A stretch of 64,000 bases of DNA from Verrucomicrobiota bacterium (GCA_021325145.1 JAJPHR010000106.1:62001-126000), one strand, 5' to 3'. Positions 1 through 10,284 are shown, counted from the stretch's first letter. The notes: a model not told the origin generated them from the sequence alone. Translations and numbers: made by a program.

Positions 1-3000
1 TGAGCGGTGCACCTGAGCTCAAATTCAGGCTGCCTACGATGGTAGCGGCGCCAAAGTTCGTCAGCCCCTGGCTGCTGCCCAGGGAGTAGCCGCCGCTAAC
101 GGCGGAAACATCCAGGGCCGTTCCGTTGGTCAGGCTGATACCGGACGAACTGGCAATGGAACCCGTCGCGCCAATCGCGAGCGTCCCGTTATTGACGATC
201 GTCCCGCCGGAGTAGGTATTTGCGGCCGTGAGGACAATGGTGGCATTGGCGCCCACCTTGGTGAAGTTGTAGCCATTGCCGTTGTCACTAATGATGCCGC
301 TGATGGTGCTCGGTCCGGTGGTGTTGCCGTCTCCGATCAGGCAGTTTGGGCCGTTGAGCAGCACGTTCCCCTGCTGGTTGCACGCATCGAGCCGGAGCGC
401 GCCGAAGATTTGATTATTCCCCACACCGTCAATGACCACGGCTGCGGGATCCACGGTGAACGGCGTGGCGAGATCCAGGGTTGCACCATTCATAATGTGC
501 CAGGTCGCGCTGGCGCTGATGGGAAAGAGGCCGTTGTACACCTGGTCTATAACCAACTGGCCGTTGTTGTTGGTCGCGCTTTCACAATTAATCGTGCCGC
601 TAAAACCGGAGAGCGAACCCGAAAGACGGGTGTTGCCCGTGGGTTCATTGACTTGGATGGTAGCGGATGAGCCGCCGGTGATCGTGTTCGGCACATTGAT
701 GGCAGTAGTATAGCTCACGATCAAAGTGCCATTGTCGCCGACGGCGACAGGCCCGATGCCGCCGCCTGCCGCTGCGCTGAGCGCCACGGTGCTGTTTGCG
801 CCGACGTTAAGTCCGCCGGAGTAGGTGTTTGCGCCGCCCAAAATCAATTGAGCACTGCCGTTGTAAGTGAGCGACATGCCATTGCCACTAATCGTACTCG
901 CCAGAAGGATGTTGCCATTGCCGCTAATTGTAGCGTTGCCAGCCAGGACAATTCCGCTGCCGCCGTTGGTGATGCCGCAAGGGGAGACGCTGCTGTTGAT
1001 CAGCGCCCCGCCGCCGCTGCCGTTGCCGGACAGGGTGAGCGTGCTGAAGCTGTCGCTCTGGCCGTTCAAGTCAAATACGCCGCCGCTGGCGACAGTAAGG
1101 ACGCAGCCACTGAAAAGGTCAAAGTTGCCAGCGCCGCTTAATTGAAGCTCGGCACCACTGGCCACGGTGCTGACGCCGCCGCCCAGCCCATGCACAGTAC
1201 TGGTGGAATTCTTGTTTATGATCACCGTGCCCGCATTGATAGCCATGAAGAGACTGGAGTTATCCAGCACTCCGCCCAAGATTAAGGTGCCGCCTCCGGT
1301 AAAGGTGAGGTTCTGAGCGGCTGTATCGGCTACACTATGAATCTGGCCGTCCCATTCCAGGGTGTTGCCGCCGGGCACAGTCAGCGTGGCGGTCGTTGGG
1401 CCTGACAAGGTAAGCGTGCGTGCCGACGTGCCTGAGCTGCCCGTAAAAGTGAGATTGCCATCGAAAAGCGTAAGGCTCGTGCCGACGCCAATGGCGCTGG
1501 TCCCGCTGTCGGCGATGCTGTTGGCGCTCAAGGTTGCGCCGCCTGCGACCGTCAAGCTGCTGGTAATGCCCGCATTGGGGCCGGTCAATGCCAGCGTGCC
1601 GGGACCGGCTACGATCACCGTGTTCGACGAGGTTGCGGTGGCAAGGGCGCAGTCAATCGTGGTGTTGCCGGCGGGAATGGAAATTATCGGCGTACCGTTG
1701 CTCGCCAAGCCACTCAAAGTCAGCGTGGCGCCTCCGCTAAGGTCATAACCCGGCGTGGCGAAGGTCAGGCCACTGGCGGCCACATTGGCATTCAGCGTGA
1801 CGGTGCCTGCCGAGCCGGCAAAATTTGCGATATTGGTCGCAACCCAGGCAGTATCCGCGCTCCCGATGAACCAATTGGCCGCGCTCGCGTCCCAACTTCC
1901 GGGGCCGCCGCTTCCGGGAGCTGCATTTGCAAAGGCAGGGTCCCAATAAGCACCCTGACCCACAACGTTGAGGATGCCGCCGCCGGTGAAAGCGGCGTTC
2001 TGATAAGTGACACTGCCATTGCCAGTCGCGCCATAGGTTCCCGGGGGCATCGAGGTTGAGCCGAAATTCAGGGCGCTGACGGTCTGGACGCCTGAGAAAT
2101 TGAGATTCACCGTGCCGGCGGCGGGGGTTGCGGCCAGGGTAAGGATAGCAGCCGAGTCCAGCGCGGACGGGCTGCCAAGCAGCAGCACGCCTCCAGCCAC
2201 CGTCACGTTGCCCGGGATGAACCCGGTGGCGTTGACGTTCAGAATGCCATTGCTGACAGTCGTGCCACCGGAGTAGGCGTTGGCCGCATTGCTTAAGGTA
2301 AGTGTGCCGGCGCCGCTTTGGATCAACGAGCCAATCCCGGAAATGGCCCCCAACAAGGCCTGGTTGGCAGAACTTGCGTAATTAAACGTCCCATTGTCGG
2401 TAATGGCGCCCGCATAATTGGTGACCCCGTTGGTGGTGCCCAGGCAACCCGTTCCCGCGATGATGAGCGTGCCGCCTTGATTGATGGTCGTGGCGCCGGT
2501 ATAGACATTGGTTCCGCGCAAGCTCAGCGAGCCGCCTGCGGCAGTGGAACTGACCGTCAATGAGCCGTTGGTGCTTAACAGCCCGGACGCGAAAACCACA
2601 TTCTGGCCATTGACATCAATGTTGAAACTTTCGCTGGCGGTGTTGGTGGAGAAACGACCGGAGTAATCATTCGCGCCATTCGCGGCCGTGTATTGGAGAA
2701 TGCCACCGGTCAAGAAGATGGATCCATGGTTAATTGCAGCCGATAGGCCCAACGGTCCGCTGGTTCCGGGAATTTCCGCGCAAGCCAGTTGCAGCGTGCC
2801 GCTCGCGTTAGTCGTGGCGCCGGTATAGGTGTTGGGGGTGCTTAAAACGAGCATGCCGCCAGGGGAGGAGGAACTGGACGTGAGCGAACCGCCGACACTG
2901 CTCAGCGGCGTCGCAAATGTCACGGTCCGGCCGTTCGCATCAATATTATACTTCTGGTTGGCAGCGGTGCTGAAGCGGCCGGAATAGTCGTTGTTGTTCA

Positions 3001-6000
3001 CGCTCGAGTATTGCAGTTGGCCGCCGGCAAAGACGATGGAGCCGGGATTGGATGCGGCTGATTTGCCAAAGGGCCCGCTGATTCCCGCGATTTCCGCGCT
3101 GCCCGCCTGCACCACGCAACCGGTCAACGTGGTCGTGCCGGTATAGGTGTTGGCGCCTGAAAGCACAATCGTGCCCGGCTCGGCCGTGTAGGCGACGCCA
3201 AAAGCGCCGCTGATGGCGCCGCTGATGGTGGCGAGATTGGCGGCGCCAGATACGCCGTTGCCGATGGTGGTATTGCCAAACAAGGTGACCGGCCCGCTGA
3301 TCAACGCGCCCTTTTCAATCCGCAATGCGCCATAAGGCTCGATGTTCCCGAGGCCATATAGATTCAAGGCACAGGGAATTACGACGCCAGGATTAACGAC
3401 ATAAAGGGTGCCGCCAGCAGCGACATTTATGTTTGCACCGGGGTTAATAGTAAAGGCGGTGCTGGTCATTTGGATCTTGGACGTGCTGCCTGGAACACCC
3501 GCGTTGGCGGGGCAATTGATGGTGCCCGTGAAGCCAGTCATCGGACTGCTAACGGTTGTGTTTTGGTTTGAAGTTTCGATGAAGTTAATGATGGCCGACG
3601 AGGGTCCGTTAACCGGATTGCTCAGTGTACCGTTGGAGATGTTCACGCCCAAGGTGCTGTTGGCGGCCATGGCGATGGTCCCTTGGCCCGCGCCCGCCCC
3701 ATTATTAATCTGCGCCGAAGTGCCGGCGTTGATGTTTAGTCCGCCGTTAAAAGTATTGGCGCCGGTCAATGTAAGCAGGCCGCTGCCCGCCTGGGTCATG
3801 GCGAAGGAGCCTTGAACCGTGCCCCCCAGGGTAATGGGGCCGGTGCTGTTGATGGTGGTATTGCCGCCCAGCACCACCGTGGTGGCAGTGAGAGTGCCGG
3901 TGGAAGCGCTGCTGTTGGTCAACACTCCGTTGTTAATACCATTGCCGGGCAGGGTAAGTACACTCAATGGCGTGCTCTGGCCGTTCAAATCGAACAGGCC
4001 GCCGCTGTTGATCGTGACGGGGGCGCCGCTGAAAATCTCCTGGCCGTAGCCGCTGCCGCTCAACTGAAGCAGTGTGCCGCTGCCCACGGTAACGGGGTTG
4101 CCCAATGAATGACCGCTCACGGTTTTGTTAAGGATGACCGTGCCACCCACGAGGTTCAGCCCGCAAAAGGCGTTGTCGCTCGTGCCGCCAAAGGTCAGCG
4201 TGCCGTTGCCCGTTTTGGTGAGGATGAAACCGCCGCTACTGGTAACCGAAGTATTCAGGGTGAGGCTGCCGGCAGGCAAGTTGATGGCAGGCGCAGCGCC
4301 CGCGGGTACCGGGAAGGGACGCGCCGTAGTGGCGGCAGACGCACCCGTGTAGGAGAGTGTGCCGCCTTGCAAGAGCATGGGGCCGTAGCCAATGGCGCTG
4401 ATTCCGGAGTCGGCAATGGTATTTACACTCAACGTGGTGCCGTTGCTGACCAAGGTATTGCCAGTATAGGTACTGCTGCCACTCAAGACCAGCGTGCCGG
4501 GACCGAATATGTCCAGCCCTTGTCCGGCGATCGGACAGGCGATGGTGGTGGTGCCGGAGGGAATACCGATCAAAGTCACGGGGTTGCTAACGCTAATGGC
4601 GGAGCCGCCAGTATTGTTTATGACGTATCCGGGCGTGGTGAACAGGAGCGCGTCCGGGTTGACGTTGGCGGCCACCGTCACCGTTCCGGCTGTTCCTCCA
4701 AAGTTCGCGATGTAACCTGATTGCCACGCGGTGTCCGAAGCCCCGCCAGTCCACCAGTCAGGAGTGGCATTGTCCCAATTTCCATTGCCACCGCCGCTGC
4801 CATTGTTCTGGGCGCTGGCATCCGAGCCGTTGGCATCCCAATAGAAATTGGTGGCCGTCGAAACTGACACATAGAGAATGCCGGTGCCGGTGAAAGCGGA
4901 GTTCGTAAAAGTGGCGCCGGAGCCGGCCGCACCCCAGGTTCCCGCCGCCATTGAATTGGTGCCGAAATTAAGAGTAAGGATATTGTTGGTGCCCGTAAAA
5001 TTGAGGTTCGCGCTATTGGTGCTTGCACTGGGCAGGGTGAGCGTTGCAAACCCAGACATGGCGTTGGAGACGTTCATCTGCACCGAGCCGCCTGTGACCG
5101 TGATATTTCCCTGGATGGGAGCATCCAGCACCAGCATGCCGTTGGTGACCGTGACTTTGCCGGGGATGGCGCCGGGGACCTTGGCGTCGAGGATGCCGGA
5201 ATTGACAAACGTGCCGCCGGAATAGGTGTTCGCCGCGCTTAAGATCAGCTCCCCGTTATCGCCAACCGCCAGCGCGCTGGCGCCACTGATGACCCCGCTA
5301 ATTGCGATTACTTGGGTGTTCGTTACGGACGTCAAGAGAGTGGTGGTTCCCGAAGAGGGCAGGGTAAAGGTGCCGGAGAAGGTTGTGCCGGGAGCGCCCG
5401 CCACGGGATTGCCGCCCGCCAGATTCAAAGTAAAATTCGCCGTTGGGAAGATGAATTTATTGGGAATGGTAAGCGCCGTGGAAGCGGTGCTAACCAGCGC
5501 CTGGCCGGTGCCGGCCACGGTAATGGCGCCGGTGCCGAATGAACTGTTATTGTTGTAATAGGTAACCTGGCCGCCGGTAATTTCGGTTCCTCCCGCATAG
5601 GTGTTGGTGCCAAGCAAATAGAGAGCGCCGCTCTGCTCCTGTTCGATTCCGCCGGGGCCGACCACCGGGGCGTTGATGATTAAATTCGCGGTTCCAGCCG
5701 TAGTGGTGGCGCCGATGAGAAATCCCTGGAGAAAGCTTCCGTTAACCAGAACGCCTCCATTGGTGGATATGCTCAAATTACCGTTGGCGTTGGTGGCGGT
5801 GATGGTCAGAGTGACGCCATCCACCGTCACAAACATCCCAACATTAGTGAAGGAGTTGCCCACCGTGATGGTAAAAGGCGTGGTGGTCGTGAAGAACCGG
5901 GCAAAGTCTCCCTGCACCCAGTTTCCCGTCGGCAATGTGCCGCCTGACGCCGTGGCCCAGTTGGTGCCATCCCAGGAGCCGCTCCCCCCGTAGCCGGCCG

Positions 6001-6124
6001 CCGGGCCGTTGGCATCGAAAAAAAGACTCGTGGCAGCACTGGCATTATTTGTGCAAAGGCAGAGGCAGAGCAAAAAGCCAGCCGCGATGTGGGTGAGAAA
6101 CGCAGTAGTAGTTGGGGTTTTCAT
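1..6124 (-). CDS. Giant exported autotransporter-associated beta-strand repeat protein (C-terminus beyond window)
   Basis: The frame reads without a stop from an ATG at 6124 to the left edge, about 2041 residues, and lacks its C-terminus. Residues 1-30 form a signal peptide (MKTPTTTAFLTHIAAG, then a Leu/Cys-rich core, cut near NASA). The rest is Gly/Thr/Ser/Asn-rich with many copies of the autotransporter-associated beta-strand motif (L.LSGANTYSGGT..N.G.L), for example near 5265-5160, 4480-4440 and 3170-3110, implying a long right-handed beta-helix. Three modules open with a 'WDANG...GSWD..NW' signature, near 6040, 4850 and 1950, so the protein is built of at least three duplicated units. Such proteins are abundant in Verrucomicrobiota and are thought to be surface or secreted, with unknown ligands. 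Whether an anchor or beta-barrel follows cannot be seen. No clear Shine-Dalgarno precedes the start. Confidence 0.88.
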   Translation of the reverse strand, partial: MKTPTTTAFLTHIAAGFLLCLCLCTNNASAATSLFFDANGPAAGYGGSGSWDGTNWATASGGTLPTGNWVQGDFARFFTTTTPFTITVGNSFTNVGMFVTVDGVTLTITATNANGNLSISTNGGVLVNGSFLQGFLIGATTTAGTANLIINAPVVGPGGIEQEQSGALYLLGTNTYAGGTEITGGQVTYYNNNSSFGTGAITVAGTGQALVSTASTALTIPNKFIFPTANFTLNLAGGNPVAGAPGTTFSGTFTLPSSGTTTLLTSVTNTQVIAISGVISGASALAVGDNGELILSAANTYSGGTFVNSGILDAKVPGAIPGKVTVTNGMLVLDAPIQGNITVTGGSVQMNVSNAMSGFATLTLPSASTNSANLNFTGTNNILTLNFGTNSMAAGTWGAAGSGATFTNSAFTGTGILYVSVSTATNFYWDANGSDASAQNNGSGGGNGNWDNATPDWWTGGASDTAWQSGYIANFGGTAGTVTVAANVNPDALLFTTPGYVINNTGGSAISVSNPVTLIGIPSGTTTIACPIAGQGLDIFGPGTLVLSGSSTYTGNTLVSNGTTLSVNTIADSGISAIGYGPMLLQGGTLSYTGASAATTARPFPVPAGAAPAINLPAGSLTLNTSVTSSGGFILTKTGNGTLTFGGTSDNAFCGLNLVGGTVILNKTVSGHSLGNPVTVGSGTLLQLSGSGYGQEIFSGAPVTINSGGLFDLNGQSTPLSVLTLPGNGINNGVLTNSSASTGTLTATTVVLGGNTTINSTGPITLGGTVQGSFAMTQAGSGLLTLTGANTFNGGLNINAGTSAQINNGAGAGQGTIAMAANSTLGVNISNGTLSNPVNGPSSAIINFIETSNQNTTVSSPMTGFTGTINCPANAGVPGSTSKIQMTSTAFTINPGANINVAAGGTLYVVNPGVVIPCALNLYGLGNIEPYGALRIEKGALISGPVTLFGNTTIGNGVSGAANLATISGAISGAFGVAYTAEPGTIVLSGANTYTGTTTLTGCVVQAGSAEIAGISGPFGKSAASNPGSIVFAGGQLQYSSVNNNDYSGRFSTAANQKYNIDANGRTVTFATPLSSVGGSLTSSSSSPGGMLVLSTPNTYTGATTNASGTLQLACAEIPGTSGPLGLSAAINHGSIFLTGGILQYTAANGANDYSGRFSTNTASESFNIDVNGQNVVFASGLLSTNGSLTVSSTAAGGSLSLRGTNVYTGATTINQGGTLIIAGTGCLGTTNGVTNYAGAITDNGTFNYASSANQALLGAISGIGSLIQSGAGTLTLSNAANAYSGGTTVSNGILNVNATGFIPGNVTVAGGVLLLGSPSALDSAAILTLAATPAAGTVNLNFSGVQTVSALNFGSTSMPPGTYGATGNGSVTYQNAAFTGGGILNVVGQGAYWDPAFANAAPGSGGPGSWDASAANWFIGSADTAWVATNIANFAGSAGTVTLNANVAASGLTFATPGYDLSGGATLTLSGLASNGTPIISIPAGNTTIDCALATATSSNTVIVAGPGTLALTGPNAGITSSLTVAGGATLSANSIADSGTSAIGVGTSLTLFDGNLTFTGSSGTSARTLTLSGPTTATLTVPGGNTLEWDGQIHSVADTAAQNLTFTGGGTLILGGVLDNSSLFMAINAGTVIINKNSTSTVHGLGGGVSTVASGAELQLSGAGNFDLFSGCVLTVASGGVFDLNGQSDSFSTLTLSGNGSGGGALINSSVSPCGITNGGSGIVLAGNATISGNGNILLASTISGNGMSLTYNGSAQLILGGANTYSGGLNVGANSTVALSAAAGGGIGPVAVGDNGTLIVSYTTAINVPNTITGGSSATIQVNEPTGNTRLSGSLSGFSGTINCESATNNNGQLVIDQVYNGLFPISASATWHIMNGATLDLATPFTVDPAAVVIDGVGNNQIFGALRLDACNQQGNVLLNGPNCLIGDGNTTGPSTISGIISDNGNGYNFTKVGANATIVLTAANTYSGGTIVNNGTLAIGATGSIASSSGISLTNGTALDVSAVSGGYSLGSSQGLTNFGAATIVGSLNLSSGAPL

Positions 6125-6685
6125 GGAATGTTGATGTCGCGGATTCAGCTTAAATAATCAATTTTCTAACGGCCGGACTGATTGCTGGCGTTTGGACACT
6201 ATTAGCGCACAATCTTAAATACGAAGACACTCTTGTTTGTTGCCCCTCGTTCTTTGCAGGGCAAATCTCATTTGCTCGTCCGTAGCTGTTCTATGGCCAA
6301 GAAATCAGAAAGTGTGATTTGTTCACACAATTACATATGTTTTTCTTCCCGATGTCAACAGTTTCCTTGGATTTCAAACATATATAACTTGGCCATGTAA
6401 TACAAGTAAGCGGAAGCCTCGGATCAATCCGCGACTTTTTAATGGATCGAACCATATGAAGCTTTACAACCAGATTACAGAATTATTCAGTCCTTTCCAG
6501 ACTCTAAAGCAAGTATGCCTCTCGCTCCCAGAGTCACCGCTGGCCGGCTGGTGTTACTCATTTACCTGACATCGGTGACGTTCACTCCAAACAGTGCCGG
6601 TTTACATGCCGTTTTCTCCCACTGAGTCCTTGCTTCAAAGTGGTCGGGTTCCTAGAATGCTACAACTTGAATAACGTACCTGACC
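6125..6685. other. Divergent intergenic region, no gene seen
   Basis: This 561-base gap separates two divergent genes and must hold both promoters. It is clearly richer in A+T than the flanking genes, especially 6150-6480. I see no coding frame of note and cannot place a promoter with confidence. The only clear structure is the inverted repeat at 6312-6328. Confidence 0.6.
6312..6328. promoter_or_regulatory. Inverted repeat, possible operator
   Basis: GTGTGA and TCACAC form perfect 6-base arms around the spacer TTTGT, in the A+T-rich divergent region. The arms resemble a CRP half-site pair, but the spacer is 5 rather than the usual 6 bases. An operator role is inference. Confidence 0.3.
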
Positions 6686-7978
6686 ATGACCAGACCCATT
6701 ACGACTCGGCGTGAGTTTCTGCGCCACGCTACGTTCGCCGCCGCCGGCTTATGGCTCGGCGTTCGCGATGCCTCTGCCCGCAGCCGCTCCGCAAACGAAC
6801 GCCTGAATCTTGGCATCATCGGCACCGCCAATCGCGCGGCTTCCAACATCGCCGGCGTGGCTGGTGAGAACATCGTCGCGCTTTGCGACATCGACGACCA
6901 TTACCTCGCCGCCGCCGCCGAAAAGTTTTCGCAGGCGAGGACCTACACTGATTTTCGTGAACTGCTCGACCAGAAAAACATCGACGCAGTGGTCGTCAGC
7001 ACGGCAGACCACACGCACGCAGCCATTACCGCAGCGGCGTTGAAGTCTGGCCGGCATGTTTATTGCGAAAAGCCGCTGGCACACACCGTTTCCGAAGCCC
7101 GGTTTGTGGCGGAATTGGCTGCGAAGCATCAGCGAGCCACGCAAATGGGAACGCAGATCCACGCGGGCGGAAATTATCGGCGCGTGGTCGAGCTTGTGCG
7201 ATCCGGGGCGATTGGGAGGGTGGCAGAATGCCACGTTTGGTGCGAGAAAAGTTGGTCCGGCGGAGAACGCCCAGCGGACACGCCGCCGGTTCCCGCATAT
7301 TTGCATTGGGATCTCTGGCTCGGACCCGCGCCCGCGCGTCCTTATCACCCCGCATACCTGCCCAGGGAATGGCGGCGCTGGTGGGACTTCGGCAGCGGCA
7401 CGCTTGGTGACATGGGCTGTCACTACCTGGATTTGGCCCAATGGGCGCTGGACCTGCGCCATCCGCTTACGATTGAGGCCGAAGGGCCGCCCTTGCATTC
7501 GGAGACCGCGCCCGCCTGGCTGATTGTTCGTTACGAATACCCGCGTCCCAACGCATCGGATCCACTCCGCGTTACCTGGTATGATGGAGGCAAGCGCCCC
7601 AACCTCGTGCTCGAAGGGAAAGTGCCAGGCTGGCGAAACGGCGTTTTATTCGTCGGCGACAAGGGAATGCTGCTGGCCGATTATGAGCGGCGCAAGTTGC
7701 TTCCGGAAACTCAATTTACCGGGTTTGTTGCTCCGACTCCGTCCATCCCCGATTCCATCGGGCATTACCACGAATGGTTCGAAGCCTGCAAACACGGCAC
7801 GCCCACGACTTGTAACTTCGATTACTCCGGAGCCTTGTCGGAGGCTGTGCTGCTTGGCAACGTTGCCTATCGCACCGGCCATAAAATTGAATGGGACGCC
7901 GGCGCGTTAAAGGTGAAGAATTGCGCTGAAGCCATGAACTTCATCGAGCATGACTACCGCCGGGGCTGGAGTTTGTAG
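6686..7978 (+). CDS. Tat-exported Gfo/Idh/MocA family oxidoreductase
   Basis: The 430-residue product starts with a twin-arginine signal (TRREFLRHATFAAAGLWLG), so it is predicted to be exported folded with bound cofactor. An NAD(P)-binding Rossmann segment follows (LNLGIIGTANRAASN, about residues 40-55). The family's EKP motif (CEKPLAHT) lies near residue 129, and the C-terminal substrate domain carries GSGTLGDMGCHYLDLA. The length is usual for the Verrucomicrobia/Planctomycetes secreted Gfo/Idh/MocA group, generally linked to sugar or polyol oxidation. No neighbouring gene identifies the substrate. The ATG at 6686 places the Tat motif at the N-terminus, which supports this start. Confidence 0.9.
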   Translation: MTRPITTRREFLRHATFAAAGLWLGVRDASARSRSANERLNLGIIGTANRAASNIAGVAGENIVALCDIDDHYLAAAAEKFSQARTYTDFRELLDQKNIDAVVVSTADHTHAAITAAALKSGRHVYCEKPLAHTVSEARFVAELAAKHQRATQMGTQIHAGGNYRRVVELVRSGAIGRVAECHVWCEKSWSGGERPADTPPVPAYLHWDLWLGPAPARPYHPAYLPREWRRWWDFGSGTLGDMGCHYLDLAQWALDLRHPLTIEAEGPPLHSETAPAWLIVRYEYPRPNASDPLRVTWYDGGKRPNLVLEGKVPGWRNGVLFVGDKGMLLADYERRKLLPETQFTGFVAPTPSIPDSIGHYHEWFEACKHGTPTTCNFDYSGALSEAVLLGNVAYRTGHKIEWDAGALKVKNCAEAMNFIEHDYRRGWSL

Positions 7979-8066
7979 TTGCTTTTCGATGTTTGCGGGC
8001 TAGTGTGACTTTAATTCTTCCTATTTCCTTGTGCTGTACGGCGGAAACGGTCCCTTTGGCAATGCT

Positions 8067-8306
8067 ATGAAGATCTATTTGCAGCATCAGAAGTCGCGTC
8101 AATTCTTAATGAAAAATTGGGACTGGACGCCCGATATTGAGAAAGCCATGAACTTCAGCACGTCCTTGCAGGCGATGGATTTTTGCCGACTTCATAAGCT
8201 GGGCCAAACCCAGGTGGTCTTAAAATTCGGGGATCCCCGCTACGATATTGTGCTTCAACCCCACTCAGGCCAATCCCAGCACCCGAGCCAGAATAAAAGG
8301 CTTTGA
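8067..8306 (+). CDS. Small conserved-looking protein of unknown function
   Basis: A 79-residue product (MKIYLQHQKSRQFLMKNWDW...) is read from the ATG at 8067. The frame extends upstream to a GTG at 8031, but those 12 residues look non-coding. The protein has regular amphipathic pattern and a 'DFCRLHKLGQTQVVLKFGDPRYDI' style core in which a helix is followed by a strand, so it is probably a small alpha/beta cytoplasmic protein. Related short proteins of this form occur in Verrucomicrobia as I remember them, but no function is known to me. It sits alone between the oxidoreductase and the NHEJ genes. Confidence 0.55.
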   Translation: MKIYLQHQKSRQFLMKNWDWTPDIEKAMNFSTSLQAMDFCRLHKLGQTQVVLKFGDPRYDIVLQPHSGQSQHPSQNKRL

Positions 8307-8433
8307 AGCGCCGTCGTCGTCCGGCTGGCTTTGGTAGCATTTAAGCTTGGGGTCGATACCGCAGAAGCCCAAGGCTCCCCTTTGCCTCGACATGTGGCAT
8401 ATTGTTGAGAGCTCTTGGTGGGCTCTTTGTAAC

Positions 8434-9405
8434 ATGAGCGAGGTTATGGAACGAAAACGGGCGGTGCGCAAGCGCGTGCGCGGACCGGCTTCTCCGCCAG
8501 GCGATCACAGTGTCCTCACGGTGGACGGAAAGCGAATTCCGGTGACGCATTTGGACAAAGTGTTGTATCCGAAAGCCGGGTTCACCAAAGGGCAGGTGAT
8601 TGACTATTACATCCGGATCGCTCCCGTGTTATTGCCCCATCTTCGGGACCGCCCGCTCACCCTCAAGCGGTATCCAAACGGTGTCAACGGTCCGTTTTTT
8701 TACCAGAAGCATTGTCCGGAGGAACGCCCCAATTGGGTCGCCACGGCCAGGGTCTGGGGAGAGCAGAAGGAGGAGGAAATCTGCTTTTGTGTCGTCAATA
8801 ATCTTCCAACGCTGGTCTGGCTGGGAAATCTCGCGGACCTTGAACTTCATACCTCGCTGGCGCGACGGACCAATGTTGAATGCCCGATCATGGTAATGTT
8901 TGATCTCGATCCCGGCGCGCCGGCAACGATCCTTGAATGTGCAGAAGTCGCGCTTTGGCTCAAGTACGTGCTTGAGAAACTCGGCTTGCAAAGCGTCGTT
9001 AAGACTTCTGGCTCCAAAGGGTTGCAAGTCTGCGTTCCCCTGAACACTCCAACGATCCACGATCTGACCAAGGCTTTCGCCCGCAAGCTTGCGGAATCGT
9101 TTGAGCAGCAGAACCCCGGCTTGGTCGTCGCGAAAATGAGCAAGGATTTGCGCCGCGGCAAGGTGCTTGTCGATTGGAGCCAAAACGACCGGCACAAGTC
9201 CACCGTTTGCGTTTATTCGTTAAGGGCCAAAGACAATCCGACGGTTTCAACGCCGCTGACCTGGAATGAGGTGGAGGCTGCTTTGAAAAAAAAGGACGGG
9301 ACGAAACTTTCGTTTTTGCCCGATCAGGTTTTGCAGCGAGTGGCCAAACACGGCGACCTGTTCGCGCCGGCTCTCACGCTGAAACAAAAACTGCCCGCAC
9401 TCTGA
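8434..9405 (+). CDS. ligD: LigD-type NHEJ polymerase (archaeo-eukaryotic primase fold), stand-alone
   Basis: This stand-alone polymerase domain of LigD fills and tailors broken DNA ends, adding ribonucleotides or deoxynucleotides before ligation in Ku-dependent non-homologous end joining. The metal-binding FDLDP (Asp157, Asp159) is present, the third acidic residue is Asp247 (VLVDW), and the nucleotide-binding VKTSGSKGLQV lies at 189-199. The length (323 residues) fits a polymerase domain alone. An upstream TTG at 8347 would add an implausible N-terminus, so I chose the ATG at 8434; an ATG at 8446 is also possible. Ku follows 39 bases later and the ligase after that, so the three form one operon in which LigD is split. 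Confidence 0.92.
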   Translation: MSEVMERKRAVRKRVRGPASPPGDHSVLTVDGKRIPVTHLDKVLYPKAGFTKGQVIDYYIRIAPVLLPHLRDRPLTLKRYPNGVNGPFFYQKHCPEERPNWVATARVWGEQKEEEICFCVVNNLPTLVWLGNLADLELHTSLARRTNVECPIMVMFDLDPGAPATILECAEVALWLKYVLEKLGLQSVVKTSGSKGLQVCVPLNTPTIHDLTKAFARKLAESFEQQNPGLVVAKMSKDLRRGKVLVDWSQNDRHKSTVCVYSLRAKDNPTVSTPLTWNEVEAALKKKDGTKLSFLPDQVLQRVAKHGDLFAPALTLKQKLPAL

Positions 9406-9444
9406 ATGATTTACCGTCCTTAACCACTTAATTACACATTTGTC

Positions 9445-10278
9445 ATGCGCCCCATCTGGAAAGGTTCCATCACGTTCAGTTTGATCAACATACCCATCGC
9501 TCTCTACCCCGCATCGCGGCATGAAGACCTGAGTTTTCGCATGCTCCGCGCGTCGGATTTGAGCCCGGTGAATTTTAAGCGCGTGGCCGAGACGGACGGA
9601 CGCGAGGTGCCGTGGGAAGAGATCGTCAAAGGCTACGAATACGACGAGGGCAAGTATGTCGTTCTCAAAGAGGAGGATTTCCGCCGCGTCGATGTCGAGG
9701 CGACGCAGACCATTGATATCATCGATTTCGTGCGTCTGGAGGAAATCAACCCGGTCTATTTCGACAAGCCGTATTACCTCGAGCCGCAGAAGTCGGGCGC
9801 GAAAGCCTATGCCCTTTTGCGCGAGGCACTCCGGCGCACGGAACGGGTCGGCATCGCAAAGGTGGTCATCAAAAGCCGCCAGCATCTGGCGGCCATCAAG
9901 CCCCAGGGAAACGCGCTCGTGCTCGAATTGATGCATTTTGCGGACGAATTGATAAAGCCCACGAGTCTCAAAATTCCCGCCAATCTCGACGTGGGCACGC
10001 GTGAAGTGGAAATGGCCACCGACCTCGTCCGGCGAATGACTGACGAATGGAACCCGGAGAAATACACCGACGATTATCGTTCCGCCTTGCTGAACCTGAT
10101 CCACGAGAAAATCGAACACGGCGGACGCACGCCGCCGGGCAAGGGACCGAAGAAACGGAAAGCAACCAATGTCATCGACCTGGCGGCTGTGTTGCAGGAA
10201 AGTTTGGATCAGGCCGAAGCCGAAGCCGGCAGCGGGAACAAGAGCCGCCGGCGCAGACAGAAGAACCACGCGGCTTGA
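9445..10278 (+). CDS. ku: Ku DNA end-binding protein
   Basis: The 277-residue product matches bacterial Ku throughout. It begins MRPIWKGSITFSLINIP, the usual first strand of the Ku beta-barrel, and contains the internal EEINPVYFDKPYYLEP and KVVIKSRQHLAAIKP segments. Bacterial Ku forms a homodimeric ring that threads onto double-strand ends and recruits LigD. The C-terminal 50 residues are Lys/Arg-rich (GPKKRKAT, KSRRRRQKN), the kind of basic tail known to help DNA binding and ligase recruitment. The gene lies between the two LigD parts and its stop is 6 bases before the ligase ATG, which indicates co-translation. Confidence 0.96.
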   Translation: MRPIWKGSITFSLINIPIALYPASRHEDLSFRMLRASDLSPVNFKRVAETDGREVPWEEIVKGYEYDEGKYVVLKEEDFRRVDVEATQTIDIIDFVRLEEINPVYFDKPYYLEPQKSGAKAYALLREALRRTERVGIAKVVIKSRQHLAAIKPQGNALVLELMHFADELIKPTSLKIPANLDVGTREVEMATDLVRRMTDEWNPEKYTDDYRSALLNLIHEKIEHGGRTPPGKGPKKRKATNVIDLAAVLQESLDQAEAEAGSGNKSRRRRQKNHAA

Positions 10279-10284
10279 TGATAC

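Noticed and set aside
410..5993. Many plus-strand open frames of 60-200 codons across the first 6 kb
   Set aside because: They are antisense shadows of the continuous minus-strand repeat protein, and their products are low-complexity Pro/Val/Ala strings without domains.
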